Position numbers and translations under genes: made by a program
Notes under the pieces: model-generated
Seen by the model: the letters and a program-made list of their open reading frames with translations, nothing else
Told to the model about the DNA's origin: nothing
Database searches by the model: none
NCBI GenBank assembly: GCA_035697325.1
Contig: DASSDB010000004.1
Span: 62,001 to 126,000, forward strand
Direction of reading: 5' to 3'
Length of the DNA: 64,000 nucleotides
DNA from: Candidatus Saccharimonadales bacterium
GTDB lineage: Bacteria > Patescibacteriota > Saccharimonadia > Saccharimonadales > Saccharimonadaceae
Part shown: one piece after another, positions 25,174 through 33,366 of the stretch
How positions within the stretch are numbered: position 1 is the first letter of the stretch
How the letters are laid out: each line of letters begins with the position of its first letter

Positions 25174-25422
25174 ATGAAAACATACAAATCTATCAATAGT
25201 CCAGTTGATGTCACCGCACTAGGATTTGGACGAAACATGCGAACGTACCCGCGCCGTATGGAGTTTGAAGGGGCAACCTACGACTTCATCGATGCCGGAC
25301 TTCGCACTATTATCCAAAGCGGTGAACGCGTTGCTCAGATTTTTACGATGACCGACGGCGCAAGAGATTATCGCCTTAGAAGTGATAACGGTCGCTGGAC
25401 GCTACTGGGAATGTCCCGATAG
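25174..25422 (+). CDS. Small beta-rich protein of unknown function
   Basis: 82 residues with alternating strand-like patterns (EFEGATYDFIDAGLRTII, RDYRLRSDNGRWTLLGMSR) and no signal peptide or cysteine. GAGGGAGAG is a strong ribosome-binding site 4 nt before the ATG. It has a long leader (24927-25173) and a perfect terminator starting within 2 nt of its stop, so it is a single-gene unit. Family not recognised. Confidence 0.6.
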   Translation: MKTYKSINSPVDVTALGFGRNMRTYPRRMEFEGATYDFIDAGLRTIIQSGERVAQIFTMTDGARDYRLRSDNGRWTLLGMSR

Positions 25423-25423
25423 C

Positions 25424-25453
25424 AATGATCCCCCTAATACCAGGGGGATCATT
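25424..25453 (+). terminator. Perfect 11-bp terminator
   Basis: AATGATCCCCC (25424-25434) pairs with GGGGGATCATT (25443-25453), followed by TGTTTCT. Confidence 0.85.
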
Positions 25454-25471
25454 TGTTTCTAAAAGCAAACA

Positions 25472-25529
25472 CCCCGCCACCTTCAGAGGCAGCGAAAGTG
25501 TTCACATAAACCTTCTGACGGGGGCGGGG
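25472..25529 (-). terminator. GC-rich hairpin at the 3' end of the 25536-26012 gene
   Basis: CCCCGCC (25472-25478) pairs with GGCGGGG (25523-25529), and CTTCAG/CTGA-containing arms pair inside. On the minus strand it is followed by TTTGCTTTT, fitting termination of the gene that ends at 25536. Confidence 0.5.
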
Positions 25530-25535
25530 AGGCTT

Positions 25536-26012
25536 TTACTGGGTCGGCGGCACATCCACAGAGCCAGAGGTTGGAGTCCCAGTCATGGAGGGGCTCGTCT
25601 CCGTGGCACTGCTCGCCGAGCCTGAAGGCTCGATCGTTCGAGATGTGGTCGCGGGCGGGAGCTGCGGAGCTGAGGAGGAAGGCGTTACCGTCTGCGAGGT
25701 GACCCGAGCAGACGACGTGGGTGCAGTGGGGCTGGCAACATGCACTTGCTCCACCGGCTTTCGGCCAGTGGTCGGTTGCACGATGACCGTTACCTCCGAG
25801 GGAACGACCACCACTTGCGTCATCGTAGCAGGCGGGACAGCCTGCGTAGGCATGTTAACAGGATGTGTTACGATGTACAGCACCACCATCCCGGGGGTGA
25901 AGATCACGAGCGTCAGCGAAAAACTCGCCGAAAACCACTTCCAATCTTCTTTCGTCCTGGGAATACACTTGCCAATGGCTCGTCGCAAGGACGAGCCCGA
26001 CCAACGATTCAC
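25536..26012 (-). CDS. Single-pass surface protein with Thr/Ser/Pro-rich stalk
   Basis: 158 residues from a GTG preceded by AAGGAG. A basic N-terminus, one hydrophobic helix (about 30-50, WFSASFSLTLVIFTPGMVV), and a tail of about 105 residues made mostly of T, S, P, V and A with no cysteines: an extended, probably glycosylatable stalk outside the membrane. There is no wall-sorting signal. An extended -10 (TGA-TATAAT, minus strand) lies near 26060. Codon use is GC-rich. Similar low-complexity membrane proteins are common in actinobacteria; exact family unknown. Confidence 0.6.
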   Translation of the reverse strand: MNRWSGSSLRRAIGKCIPRTKEDWKWFSASFSLTLVIFTPGMVVLYIVTHPVNMPTQAVPPATMTQVVVVPSEVTVIVQPTTGRKPVEQVHVASPTAPTSSARVTSQTVTPSSSAPQLPPATTSRTIEPSGSASSATETSPSMTGTPTSGSVDVPPTQ

Positions 26013-26139
26013 TCGTTGCTCCTTAACCGAATAGGTACTCTGTAAAAGTCACTTAAAATTATATCACGAGTTAGTTATTTTGTCAATTTAAATAATCCCT
26101 GGCAACTCTTTGACTCGCCCGCCAAAATAAAAAGAAACC

Positions 26140-26173
26140 CTGATGGGGTAAGACAAAAGCCTCACCCCATCAG
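26140..26173 (-). terminator. Terminator of the 26192-27051 gene pair
   Basis: CTGATGGGG (26140-26148) pairs with CCCCATCAG (26165-26173). On the minus strand it is followed by a T-rich run (TTTCTTTTTATTTT). Confidence 0.85.
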
Positions 26174-26191
26174 AGCACTCCGAAAGGAGAT

Positions 26192-26650
26192 TTACCCGGT
26201 AACGCGGTATAGCAGGGGCTCTTTCGAACCATAGTAGAGCCTGAGAGTGACCTTAGGCATCATGTCATGATGCACCCCCAGCCAACCCTTCGCCACACCG
26301 TCGTAATTGCCAACCGCCGGGGCATTAGCTGCGGCAAACTCGCCCGAGGGCACAGCATCGCCTAGCATCACGCCAGTATTTGCCACACCACCCCCAGAAA
26401 CGGTCGCGTTTCCGGTGTTCTTGACCTGTATACCTGAAGATCGCCCCGTGACAGCCACCTTCAGCAGGTTGTCCTTACATGAACAGCTGATACTTACGCC
26501 CACACCTCTCAGCCGAGGGATCTCGGCACAAACACGCACGAGTCCGTCGGCCAGGGCATCGTCGAAGTGAATCTCAACTACCGCGGGCACACCGCCAAGC
26601 ACGATATCCACGCGACGAGCCAAAAAAACTTCGTTCATTTTTCTTGCCAT
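26192..26650 (-). CDS. Unknown protein, possibly oligomer-forming
   Basis: 152 residues from the ATG at 26650, which has GAAGGTGA upstream; an ATG 36 nt earlier lacks one. The first half is beta-strand-like with a CSC pair (SISCSCKDNLLKVAVTG); the middle is Gly/Ala/Val/Asn-rich (NTGNATVSGGGVANTGVMLG) like repeat or coat-type beta structure; the end is YYGSKEPLLYRVTG. No signal peptide. It is the second gene of a two-gene unit behind 26689-27051. GC-rich codons. Function not recognised. Confidence 0.55.
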   Translation of the reverse strand: MARKMNEVFLARRVDIVLGGVPAVVEIHFDDALADGLVRVCAEIPRLRGVGVSISCSCKDNLLKVAVTGRSSGIQVKNTGNATVSGGGVANTGVMLGDAVPSGEFAAANAPAVGNYDGVAKGWLGVHHDMMPKVTLRLYYGSKEPLLYRVTG

Positions 26651-26688
26651 GAAATCACCTTCACAGATCGATATGAGCATTGCCATTA

Positions 26689-27051
26689 CTAGTCGAACAA
26701 CCTGCCAAAGAAGTCACCGACTCCGTCGAACAGGTCGTCCCAGAAGCCGCCTCGAGAAGACGAACGCGAGGAGGAGCCAGACGAGGCAGAACTCTGCCTC
26801 CGGGCCGCGGGCGCAGGGGGCGCGGTGGTCGTGCTCTCGACGTGAACATCCCGCCGACGTAGCCGCTCCTCGAACAACTCCGCCACGTATGCCTTCGTGA
26901 CAGCCACGTAGTAGATGGTCCCTTGCAATTCCATCACAGTGACCTTCACCCTTTGGTGGCCATCCGGAGACAACTCTCTGGCCCATCTCATGGCGGTGCC
27001 ACGAGGGAGGTCATCGACGTTCAGCTTGTAGTAGCGCGTTTCTTCGTCCAC
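26689..27051 (-). CDS. Small protein with Ser/Arg linker and amphipathic C-terminal helix
   Basis: 120 residues from the GTG at 27051 (AGGAG 6 nt upstream). A folded N-terminal domain of about 70 residues (KVTVMELQGTIYYVAVTKAY), a Ser/Arg/Pro/Ala-rich linker of about 35 residues, and a terminal segment GGFWDDLFDGVGDFFGRLFD that forms an acidic amphipathic helix with aromatic residues every third or fourth position, suited to binding a membrane or partner. It is the first gene of a two-gene unit. GC-rich codon use. No family recognised. Confidence 0.55.
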   Translation of the reverse strand: MDEETRYYKLNVDDLPRGTAMRWARELSPDGHQRVKVTVMELQGTIYYVAVTKAYVAELFEERLRRRDVHVESTTTAPPAPAARRQSSASSGSSSRSSSRGGFWDDLFDGVGDFFGRLFD

Positions 27052-27187
27052 CAAAAACTCCTGTCATCGAAGAACTTCCGGGTATTGCCTAGCGATCACG
27101 CTAAACTTTCAATATTATACAATATCGGGTACTTGATTACAAATATCCTCAGTCTGCTATCCCTGTCTATTCACAAGAGCGTAAATA

Positions 27188-27196
27188 TGATATAAT
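27188..27196 (+). promoter_or_regulatory. Extended -10 promoter of rplA
   Basis: TGA-TATAAT (27188-27196) with no good -35. The leader that follows contains GGGAGGCTAAAAGCCGC, a possible small stem (GGCT/AGCC), and AGAAAGG before the rplA ATG. Confidence 0.55.
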
Positions 27197-27259
27197 TACG
27201 ATATAACTATCAATGTTGGGAGGCTAAAAGCCGCTTGTACCACAGAAAGGATTCATACT

Positions 27260-28237
27260 ATGGCTAAAAAAGCCGATTTACTCGAGGAAGCAAAAACACT
27301 CGGTCTTGAAGTAACCGAGAAAAACACCATCGCAGAAATTGAAGCTGCGATTGCAAGTGCCGCAAAAGAAGAAGCACCCGTAGAAGAAAAACACACCGCT
27401 AAAGCCGGTAAGCGTAGCGAAAAATCACTTCGTGAAGCTGAAGAAAAAGCTGAGAAGGAAGCCCGAAAAGAAGCCGGCGACACGACTCCACAGAGTGATG
27501 CTGAAACCACTGTCAAAAAAGGTCCGAAGCCAGTTGCCCGTCCGCTATTAGAGCGCCGCGGTAAGAAGTACCAAAAAGTCGCAGAACTTATCGAGAAGGC
27601 CAAGGTTTACAGCCTGGCTGAAGCACTCGAACTAGCAACAAAGACCAATCCGGCTAAATTCGATGCTTCGGTTGAAATTCACGCTCGCCTTGGCGTTGAT
27701 CCTCGTCAGGCCGACCAGAACATTCGCGCCACCGTATCGCTGCCGAACGGTACCGGTAAAACGATTCGCGTTGCCGTATTTGCCCCTGAGGCAGATCATG
27801 CGAGTGCAAAAAAAGCCGGCGCAGATATCATTGGTGACGAGGACTTCTTGAAGCAGCTCGATAAAGAAGAGCTTAATTTCGATATCCTTGTGGCAACACC
27901 TCAATACATGCCTAAACTTGGTAAGTACGCACGTTTGCTTGGCCCACGTGGTCTTATGCCAAACCCTAAGTCCGGCACCGTTGCTACCGATGTTGCTAAA
28001 GCCGTTACCGAAGCAAAGGCCGGTAAGGTTGAATACCGTGTAGATAAGCAGGCAATCGTTCATATCGCGGTTGGTAAAGTATCATTTGGCGCCGATAAGC
28101 TCACCGAGAACGCAAAGGCATTCTTCGACAGTCTTGCCAGCCAAAAGCCAACCAGCTTAAAGGGAAGTTATGTCAAATCTATCAGCATTTCAACTACTCA
28201 AGGCCCTGGCATCAAGGTAGAAAACAACCACGCATAA
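27260..28237 (+). CDS. rplA: 50S ribosomal protein L1 with an N-terminal extension
   Basis: 325 residues against about 230 in most bacteria. The L1 core starts near residue 98 ([20 protein letters not shown]) and includes [15 protein letters not shown] and [20 protein letters not shown]. The extra 95 residues open with [20 protein letters not shown], which fits a HeH/LEM or SAP-like helix-extended-helix motif, then a Lys/Glu/Ala-rich linker. Such motifs bind nucleic acid; a role on the ribosome or in autoregulation is inferred. The gene stands alone with its own promoter and terminator, separated from rplK and rplJ. Confidence 0.95.
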   Translation: MAKKADLLEEAKTLGLEVTEKNTIAEIEAAIASAAKEEAPVEEKHTAKAGKRSEKSLREAEEKAEKEARKEAGDTTPQSDAETTVKKGPKPVARPLLERRGKKYQKVAELIEKAKVYSLAEALELATKTNPAKFDASVEIHARLGVDPRQADQNIRATVSLPNGTGKTIRVAVFAPEADHASAKKAGADIIGDEDFLKQLDKEELNFDILVATPQYMPKLGKYARLLGPRGLMPNPKSGTVATDVAKAVTEAKAGKVEYRVDKQAIVHIAVGKVSFGADKLTENAKAFFDSLASQKPTSLKGSYVKSISISTTQGPGIKVENNHA

Positions 28238-28251
28238 TAAACATGAATCAC

Positions 28252-28290
28252 AAAAGGAGCTTTCTTATTAGGAGGCTCCTTTTTATTTTT
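28252..28290 (+). terminator. Terminator of rplA
   Basis: AAAAGGAGC (28252-28260) pairs with GCTCCTTTT (28275-28283), followed by TTATTTTT. Confidence 0.88.
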
Positions 28291-28377
28291 GGATACGTAC
28301 TAGGCTATATTAACTATCGCGTTTATGGCTTCAATATGTCATACTATTGTCATAAGCAATACCTACGGAGGTGTAGA

Positions 28378-29295
28378 ATGAGGCAGTATTTAGATCTGCT
28401 GCAAGATATAAGAGATAAAGGGACTGTCAAAACAGACCGCACTGGCGTAGGAACCAAGAGTGTATTTGGCAGACAGATGCGGTTCAATCTTGACGAGGGA
28501 TTTCCCCTGGTAACGACAAAAAAGGTTTTTTTAAGAGGAATTATCCACGAATTGCTTTGGTTTCTTCAAGGCAATAGTAATATAGAATATCTTGTGAAAA
28601 ATAACGTGCATATATGGGATGAGTGGCCGTTCAAGGCCTATCTTAAAGCGACTGGCCAGTCGCTTCCCGAGCAAGGCTCAACCGAATGGAAGCAAAAATT
28701 AGATAAGTTTACGAATAACATAGCGACCGATCACGAATTTGCCAAAAAATACGGCGAGCTTGGCCCGGTCTACGGGTATCAGTGGCGCCACTGGCCCGCA
28801 CGGGATGGTAGCGAGATTGACCAGATAAGTGAGGTTATCGAAGCGATCAAAACGAATCCGGATTCACGACGCCTCATTGTGAGTGCCTGGAATGTGGCCG
28901 ACATTCAAGAGATGGCCAAAGCGGGACTTCCTCCGTGTCATAGCCTTTTTCAGTTTTATGTGAATGATGGTAAATTAAGCTGCCAGCTTTACCAGCGAAG
29001 CGGTGATAGTTTTCTAGGTGTACCATTTAATATTGCTTCGTATGCACTACTTACAATGATGGTCGCGCATGTTACTGGCTTGCAACCTGGCGAATTTGTT
29101 CATACCTTAGGTGATGCTCATATTTACTTAAACCATCTTGAACAGGTTGATCTTCAACTATCGCGGAATCCGAAGCCGCTTCCTACCATGAGACTCAATC
29201 CCGAGATTACTTCTATTTTTGATTTTACGATCGATGATTTTACCCTGGAAGGCTACGATCCTCACTCAGCAATAAAAGCACCGATCGCTATTTAA
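28378..29295 (+). CDS. thyA: Thymidylate synthase ThyA
   Basis: 305 residues from the ATG at 28378 (GGAGGTG upstream), which gives the usual start [20 protein letters not shown]. Catalytic Cys is C187 in [33 protein letters not shown] and [12 protein letters not shown] are the nucleotide and folate sites. It converts dUMP to dTMP using methylenetetrahydrofolate and releases dihydrofolate. The convergent gene folA, overlapping its end by 8 nt, recycles that dihydrofolate. The longer 350-residue frame to 28243 would begin inside the rplA terminator. Confidence 0.96.
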   Translation: MRQYLDLLQDIRDKGTVKTDRTGVGTKSVFGRQMRFNLDEGFPLVTTKKVFLRGIIHELLWFLQGNSNIEYLVKNNVHIWDEWPFKAYLKATGQSLPEQGSTEWKQKLDKFTNNIATDHEFAKKYGELGPVYGYQWRHWPARDGSEIDQISEVIEAIKTNPDSRRLIVSAWNVADIQEMAKAGLPPCHSLFQFYVNDGKLSCQLYQRSGDSFLGVPFNIASYALLTMMVAHVTGLQPGEFVHTLGDAHIYLNHLEQVDLQLSRNPKPLPTMRLNPEITSIFDFTIDDFTLEGYDPHSAIKAPIAI

Positions 29296-29779
29296 TACGT
29301 TCAAACGTGACGAAAGAATACTCGTATATATTACCATCGTCAGACTTGAATGCCGCGCGGGATGTTTCTTTCCATTCGTCAGGGGAGAGATCCGGAAAAA
29401 ATGCGTCGCCTTCAATGTCTCCGTCGATTTCAGTTGCGTATATGACATCTGCATCAGGGAGTGCTTCTTTGTATACCTGACCACCGCCGATGATTACAAT
29501 GTCATTCGTCGCAAGCCGATAGGCTTGCTTGAGTGTATGAGCCGTTTCTACGCCGGGAACTGAAAATGCACTTCGAGACAAAACAATATTTTGACGCTTA
29601 GGGAGTGCTTTGCCTCCCACATCTTCTTGAAATGTTCGGCGCCCCATGATAACAGTTTTTCCGCGAGTTAATTCGCGAAATCGCTTCATGTCGGCCTTTA
29701 ATTTGCCACCCTCCCAGGGGCGACCGCCAGCTTTACCGATCGCTCGGTGCCTATCGTACGCCACAACCATGCTTTTCAT
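29288..29779 (-). CDS. folA: Dihydrofolate reductase
   Basis: 163 residues. [22 protein letters not shown] corresponds to the family's active-site loop, although the Pro-Trp pair is preceded by [13 protein letters not shown] and [16 protein letters not shown] are the NADPH-binding motifs. It reduces dihydrofolate made by ThyA. TGC-TACTAT on the minus strand ends 6 nt before the ATG and there is no Shine-Dalgarno, so the transcript should be leaderless. Tail-to-tail overlap with thyA. Confidence 0.94.
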   Translation of the reverse strand: MKSMVVAYDRHRAIGKAGGRPWEGGKLKADMKRFRELTRGKTVIMGRRTFQEDVGGKALPKRQNIVLSRSAFSVPGVETAHTLKQAYRLATNDIVIIGGGQVYKEALPDADVIYATEIDGDIEGDAFFPDLSPDEWKETSRAAFKSDDGNIYEYSFVTFERIK

Positions 29780-29868
29780 ATCCTTATAGTAGCAAATTAA
29801 AACATCGTGCTACAATAAAACCAAGTTGTCGCACAAAACAAACAGTGAGGCTGGAGAGGGAGACAGAC

Positions 29869-30579
29869 ATGAGCGTGTATAGTAACGTCCAAATCAAGAA
29901 TGCAATTAAAGAAGGTAAGATTGTTTTTCATCCTTATCAGGAAAATCATATTGCCGGAAGCAGCGTGGATGTTACTCTGGGGAATTACTTCTACAAGCAG
30001 GAGTATCAGGAAGAAGCACGCGTGTATAATCCTTTCGACCAAGAAGATGTTGCACGCTACTTTAAAGGCCCGCTTGAAGCCATGCCTCACAAAGCTTGGT
30101 GTGAAAAATACGGATATACTTTATTCGCGAACATCCCTGATGACCACCCCATTATCGTCCTTCGTCCTGGTGAAAGAATCCTTGCGCACACGCATGAATT
30201 TATCGGTATCAAGGCACCTGGCACCTCTACTATGCAAGCCAGAAGTACCTGGGGCCGTAATGGTGTCGCGGTTTGCCTCGATGCTGGCTGGGGTGATCCC
30301 GGCTACATTAATCGCTGGACGATGGAAATCTACAATATGAACCAGCACGAGAGTGTCGTGCTCCCAGTTGGCGAACGTATCGCACAGATTGTATTTTATG
30401 AAACCGGTGACGTTGAGCAAGAATATAAGGAACTTAGCGGCAAATACCAAACCAGTAAAAGTGACGATCTTCAGTCGGTCATCGCCAATTGGTCCCCCGA
30501 GCAAATGCTGCCACGTGCCTACAAAGACCAACGCAGAACGCCGATAGTGATAGAAGGTTTAAGCAAAGGACTGAAGTAA
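29869..30579 (+). CDS. dCTP deaminase / dUTPase family protein
   Basis: 236 residues from the ATG at 29869 (GAGAGGGAGA upstream). Motifs of the trimeric dCTP deaminase fold: GSSVDVTLGNYFY near the N-terminus, GIKAPGTSTMQARSTWGRNG and AGWGDPGYINRWTMEIYNM with the substrate-binding residues, and LPVGERIAQIVFYE. It is longer than typical Dcd (about 190). It supplies dUMP or dUTP for thymidylate synthesis; whether it deaminates dCTP, hydrolyses dUTP or both cannot be told. Its stop overlaps the tmk start by one base. Confidence 0.88.
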   Translation: MSVYSNVQIKNAIKEGKIVFHPYQENHIAGSSVDVTLGNYFYKQEYQEEARVYNPFDQEDVARYFKGPLEAMPHKAWCEKYGYTLFANIPDDHPIIVLRPGERILAHTHEFIGIKAPGTSTMQARSTWGRNGVAVCLDAGWGDPGYINRWTMEIYNMNQHESVVLPVGERIAQIVFYETGDVEQEYKELSGKYQTSKSDDLQSVIANWSPEQMLPRAYKDQRRTPIVIEGLSKGLK

Positions 30580-31250
30580 TGCCGCGCGGTAAATTCATCG
30601 TCATTGAGGGAAGCGACGGATCAGGCAAAAGTACTCATTTTGCATTGCTGCAAGAATATTTCAAAGCACAAAACAGAGAGATTGCAACGTATAAATTTCC
30701 TCAATACGACAACCCTTCTTCGTACTTCGTTACAGCTTACCTCAATGGAAAATATGGCGACGCCAATAGCCTAGGGGCTTACACGCCCTCGCTTTTTTAT
30801 GCGCTTGATCGATTTGAAGGATCGGCTGCAATTCGCCGGGACCTTGAAGCCGGCAAGATCGTGCTCTGCGACCGATATGTCGGCTCTAACATGGCACATC
30901 AGGGCCAAAAAATTACCGATAAAAAAGAGCGTCACGCGTATTACGACTGGATCCATAACCTTGAATTTAATATGCTCAAGATTCCGAAACCGGACTTAAA
31001 TGTCGTCCTCCTTATGCCCGCCTCCATAGCGCAAGAACTAATGAACAAGCGGGAAGATAGAAGCTACACTGATAAAAAGCACGACATACACGAAGCCGAT
31101 CTCAACCATTTGGAGCGGGCTGTCGCCACCTATACTGAGTTGTGTCAGCTATTTTCCGAGACATTTGCTTCTGTCGCCTGTACGGAACAGGGAAATCTTC
31201 AAAGCATTGACGAGATCCAGCAACAGATTCGCAATATAGTTGAAGTGTAG
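30579..31250 (+). CDS. tmk: Thymidylate kinase
   Basis: 223 residues from the ATG at 30579, which overlaps the stop of the preceding gene (TAATG). P-loop in IVIEGSDGSGKSTHFALLQ, DRY motif in VLCDRYVGSNMAHQG, and the LID region EDRSYTDKKHDIHE. It phosphorylates dTMP to dTDP, the next step after ThyA. With thyA, folA and the Dcd-like gene it forms a complete dTTP branch inside the ribosomal protein region. Confidence 0.93.
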   Translation: MPRGKFIVIEGSDGSGKSTHFALLQEYFKAQNREIATYKFPQYDNPSSYFVTAYLNGKYGDANSLGAYTPSLFYALDRFEGSAAIRRDLEAGKIVLCDRYVGSNMAHQGQKITDKKERHAYYDWIHNLEFNMLKIPKPDLNVVLLMPASIAQELMNKREDRSYTDKKHDIHEADLNHLERAVATYTELCQLFSETFASVACTEQGNLQSIDEIQQQIRNIVEV

Positions 31251-31309
31251 ATTTATTTGTTTTATAATATTAAGGTACTGTCCACCCCCTTACCTAGAGG
31301 GAGATTTTC

Positions 31310-31546
31310 GTGAAGGTGAACAAGAAGGCTGTCATCATCGGTGGCCTGGCTGTTGCCGGCGTTGTCTACGCCAGCCGTACCGAGCGCGGCGCCAAGGCCC
31401 GTCAGCGTGTGAGCCGCAAGGTCAACCTGCCCGGCGCCCTGGACAACGCCAAGGAGGCGACTCGCGAAGGCGTGGCCCGTGCGCAGGAGGTTCTCAGCAC
31501 GGGAACTTCCAAGGTCCGCGCGGCCACCAGCACTACGAAGGACTGA
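31310..31546 (+). CDS. Small basic membrane-associated protein (YtxH-like)
   Basis: 78 residues from a GTG with AGAGGGAGA upstream. A short hydrophobic segment (AVIIGGLAVAGVVYA, about 7-21) is followed by a basic, Ala-rich amphipathic helix (KARQRVSRKVNLP..GVARAQEVLSTG). It resembles small YtxH/general-stress membrane proteins, without a firm match. GC-rich codon use contrasts with tmk before it. A long GC hairpin follows the gene at 31569. Confidence 0.6.
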   Translation: MKVNKKAVIIGGLAVAGVVYASRTERGAKARQRVSRKVNLPGALDNAKEATREGVARAQEVLSTGTSKVRAATSTTKD

Positions 31547-31568
31547 CGCTTCTCTCAAGACGAGAGAC

Positions 31569-31604
31569 GCCAGGGCTCGGAGGAATTCTTCTTCGAGCCC
31601 TGGC
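31569..31604 (+). terminator. 11-bp GC-rich hairpin
   Basis: GCCAGGGCTCG (31569-31579) pairs exactly with CGAGCCCTGGC (31594-31604). There is no T-run; it could terminate either neighbour or stabilise the mRNA 3' end. Confidence 0.5.
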
Positions 31605-31624
31605 ACACTACCTAATAATGAATA

Positions 31625-32476
31625 TTATGCCTCTTTTTTCGGATCGAGGTATTTTGCATAATAAGAAGTTGCTATCGGTTGCACCCATTTAACAGTCGCG
31701 GGCTCCGTTAGCTCAGGCAGTTCCATTTCGACAAGTTTTTTTAATTCATCAAAGCGATCTTCATTTTTTATCTTACGGTCGATATACGGAACTTCCTGGC
31801 GTGCCGCTGCGTCACCTCGTACTAAAAATGCCTGACGGGATACAATACTAATCTCACCGGCCTGCGTGGCAACGCGTCCCACTTTTCGCTTACGAAGCAC
31901 TGTCATGGCTGGAATACTGAGCTCTCGGGTTTTGGGCTTAAATTTGGGAGAGACAGTAACTAATTCGCCGCCCTGTGACAAAATCGCCTTTTTTACTTCT
32001 TTATCCATCTCTGTTGTGGCTGCACCGTTAAGGGGGTGCGAGAGCTTGGCAAGCTCTACCGAATAAAGCTCCGGATATTCAACAAGTAACTCCATAAGAT
32101 CTACAGGCTCGGCCGTGCCCTTAGCTGCTTTTATGATACGCGGATCATCCGTAGTTGAATTAAAAATCTCATCAAAATGTCGATTTAAGAAAAGCCGCGT
32201 GACATGAGATTGCGTGAGCGAAAGATCCATGAGACCGGAAACTCGTTGTGTCAGACCTTTGCCGCCATTAGCTTCCGTGTCCGACTCAGTATCTTCTATC
32301 CAGCCAAGAGACATAGCCCGATCCACAGCAGCCGCAAGTGTTTTCTGAATACGAACTAAAGAATCCCGGTTATATTCAACTCTCTCTTGAGGGTCGCTGA
32401 TCGGGAGGTCGAGTGGCACGGCCAAATAATCTTGCGCGGGCGATAGCTGTCGTTCGCGCGAATGTGACGTTGTCAT
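31625..32476 (-). CDS. Hypothetical soluble protein
   Basis: 283 residues from the ATG at 32476; TATAAT on the minus strand lies 10 nt upstream, so the ATG 39 nt earlier would be inside the promoter. Mixed alpha/beta with no membrane segment; recognisable stretches are HVTRLFLNRHFDEIF, PVDLMELLVEYPELYSVELA and a basic beta region TVLRKRKVGRVATQAGEISI. No cysteines. It is transcribed away from rplJ, divergent over a 330-bp gap. I do not recognise the family. Confidence 0.65.
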   Translation of the reverse strand: MTTSHSRERQLSPAQDYLAVPLDLPISDPQERVEYNRDSLVRIQKTLAAAVDRAMSLGWIEDTESDTEANGGKGLTQRVSGLMDLSLTQSHVTRLFLNRHFDEIFNSTTDDPRIIKAAKGTAEPVDLMELLVEYPELYSVELAKLSHPLNGAATTEMDKEVKKAILSQGGELVTVSPKFKPKTRELSIPAMTVLRKRKVGRVATQAGEISIVSRQAFLVRGDAAARQEVPYIDRKIKNEDRFDELKKLVEMELPELTEPATVKWVQPIATSYYAKYLDPKKEA

Positions 32477-32533
32477 AGGAATTGTTATTATATACGGAAT
32501 ATACAAGTTAGTCAAAGATTTTAGTCACAATTG

Positions 32534-32563
32534 TTGACATTTTCACGTTGGTTTTGATATACT
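32534..32563 (+). promoter_or_regulatory. rplJL promoter
   Basis: TTGACA (32534-32539), an 18-nt spacer and TATACT (32558-32563), the best -35 in the window, about 250 nt before rplJ. Confidence 0.75.
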
Positions 32564-32569
32564 TTCCTT

Positions 32570-32808
32570 AGACATTGCCAGAGACAGTGGCGGTAAGGAA
32601 ACTTACTTAATCATGCCACCGAGGATATGCATACAAACATCATATTTCCAGGAAGTCTTTGGTAGTGCGAGAATCAAAGACTTTTTTGTTTTTGAGTCGT
32701 TCAGCCTCAAAAGAACGCTGAACCGAATCCAACAACGTGTTGGTGGATTCTCTCATTACCGAACATTGACAATTTGGTTGGATAAAACACATCAAAGAAA
32801 GGATTTTT
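32570..32808 (+). promoter_or_regulatory. Ribosomal protein L10 leader with intrinsic terminator
   Basis: About 240 nt of untranslated leader. AAGTCTTTG (32653-32661) pairs with CAAAGACTT (32675-32683), followed by a T-run, an intrinsic terminator well before the gene. Beyond it are GTTCAGC/GCTGAAC (near 32699-32724) and GAATCC/GGATTC (near 32726-32752). This fits the known L10 leader, in which the L10-L12 complex binds its own mRNA; the terminator suggests control by attenuation. AGAAAGGA precedes the ATG. Confidence 0.65.
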
Positions 32809-33333
32809 ATGGCAATTTCACGCGATAAAAAGAACACTTTGGTTGCTGAATTAGCAGAGTCACTCGCAGGTGCCAAAATGACTGTGTTCGCACAGTACCA
32901 AGGCCTCAGCGTTGCGGATGTTCAAGAACTCCGGAAAGCCGCCCGCGAAGCAGGTGTCGTTATTAAGGTAGTAAAGAACCGCTTGGTGCGTGTAGCCCTT
33001 CAGGCCAGCGACACCTACAAAAATACCGATACTTCTCCTCTGGTCGGCCAATTGCTTTACGCGATTAGCGCCGAAGACGAAGTAGCCCCTGCTCAGGTGC
33101 TCGACACGTTCGCCAAAACTCACCCTGCGCTCCAGCTCGCTGGTGCTTTCTCGGGTGAAGGCGCTCTACTAAGTGCTGATGAAGTGAAAGCACTCGCTGG
33201 ACTTCCAAGCAAGAACCAGCTTATCGGCGAAGTTATTTCGCAGCTGCTCTCACCAGTACACGACATTACCAACGCACTTTCTGGCAATCTCCATGCATTG
33301 CTTGACGGTGTTGAGGCTAAAGCAACCAGTTAA
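32809..33333 (+). CDS. rplJ: 50S ribosomal protein L10
   Basis: 174 residues, normal length. The N-terminal rRNA-binding domain begins MAISRDKKNTLVAELAESLA and includes VVKNRLVRVAL; the C-terminal helix that holds L7/L12 dimers ends the protein (NALSGNLHALLDGVEAKATS). It is the base of the L7/L12 stalk and, with it, the probable repressor of this operon via the leader. rplL follows after 33 nt. Confidence 0.95.
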   Translation: MAISRDKKNTLVAELAESLAGAKMTVFAQYQGLSVADVQELRKAAREAGVVIKVVKNRLVRVALQASDTYKNTDTSPLVGQLLYAISAEDEVAPAQVLDTFAKTHPALQLAGAFSGEGALLSADEVKALAGLPSKNQLIGEVISQLLSPVHDITNALSGNLHALLDGVEAKATS

Positions 33334-33366
33334 TAATTACATTTACGAATTTTAAAGGAGTCTACC

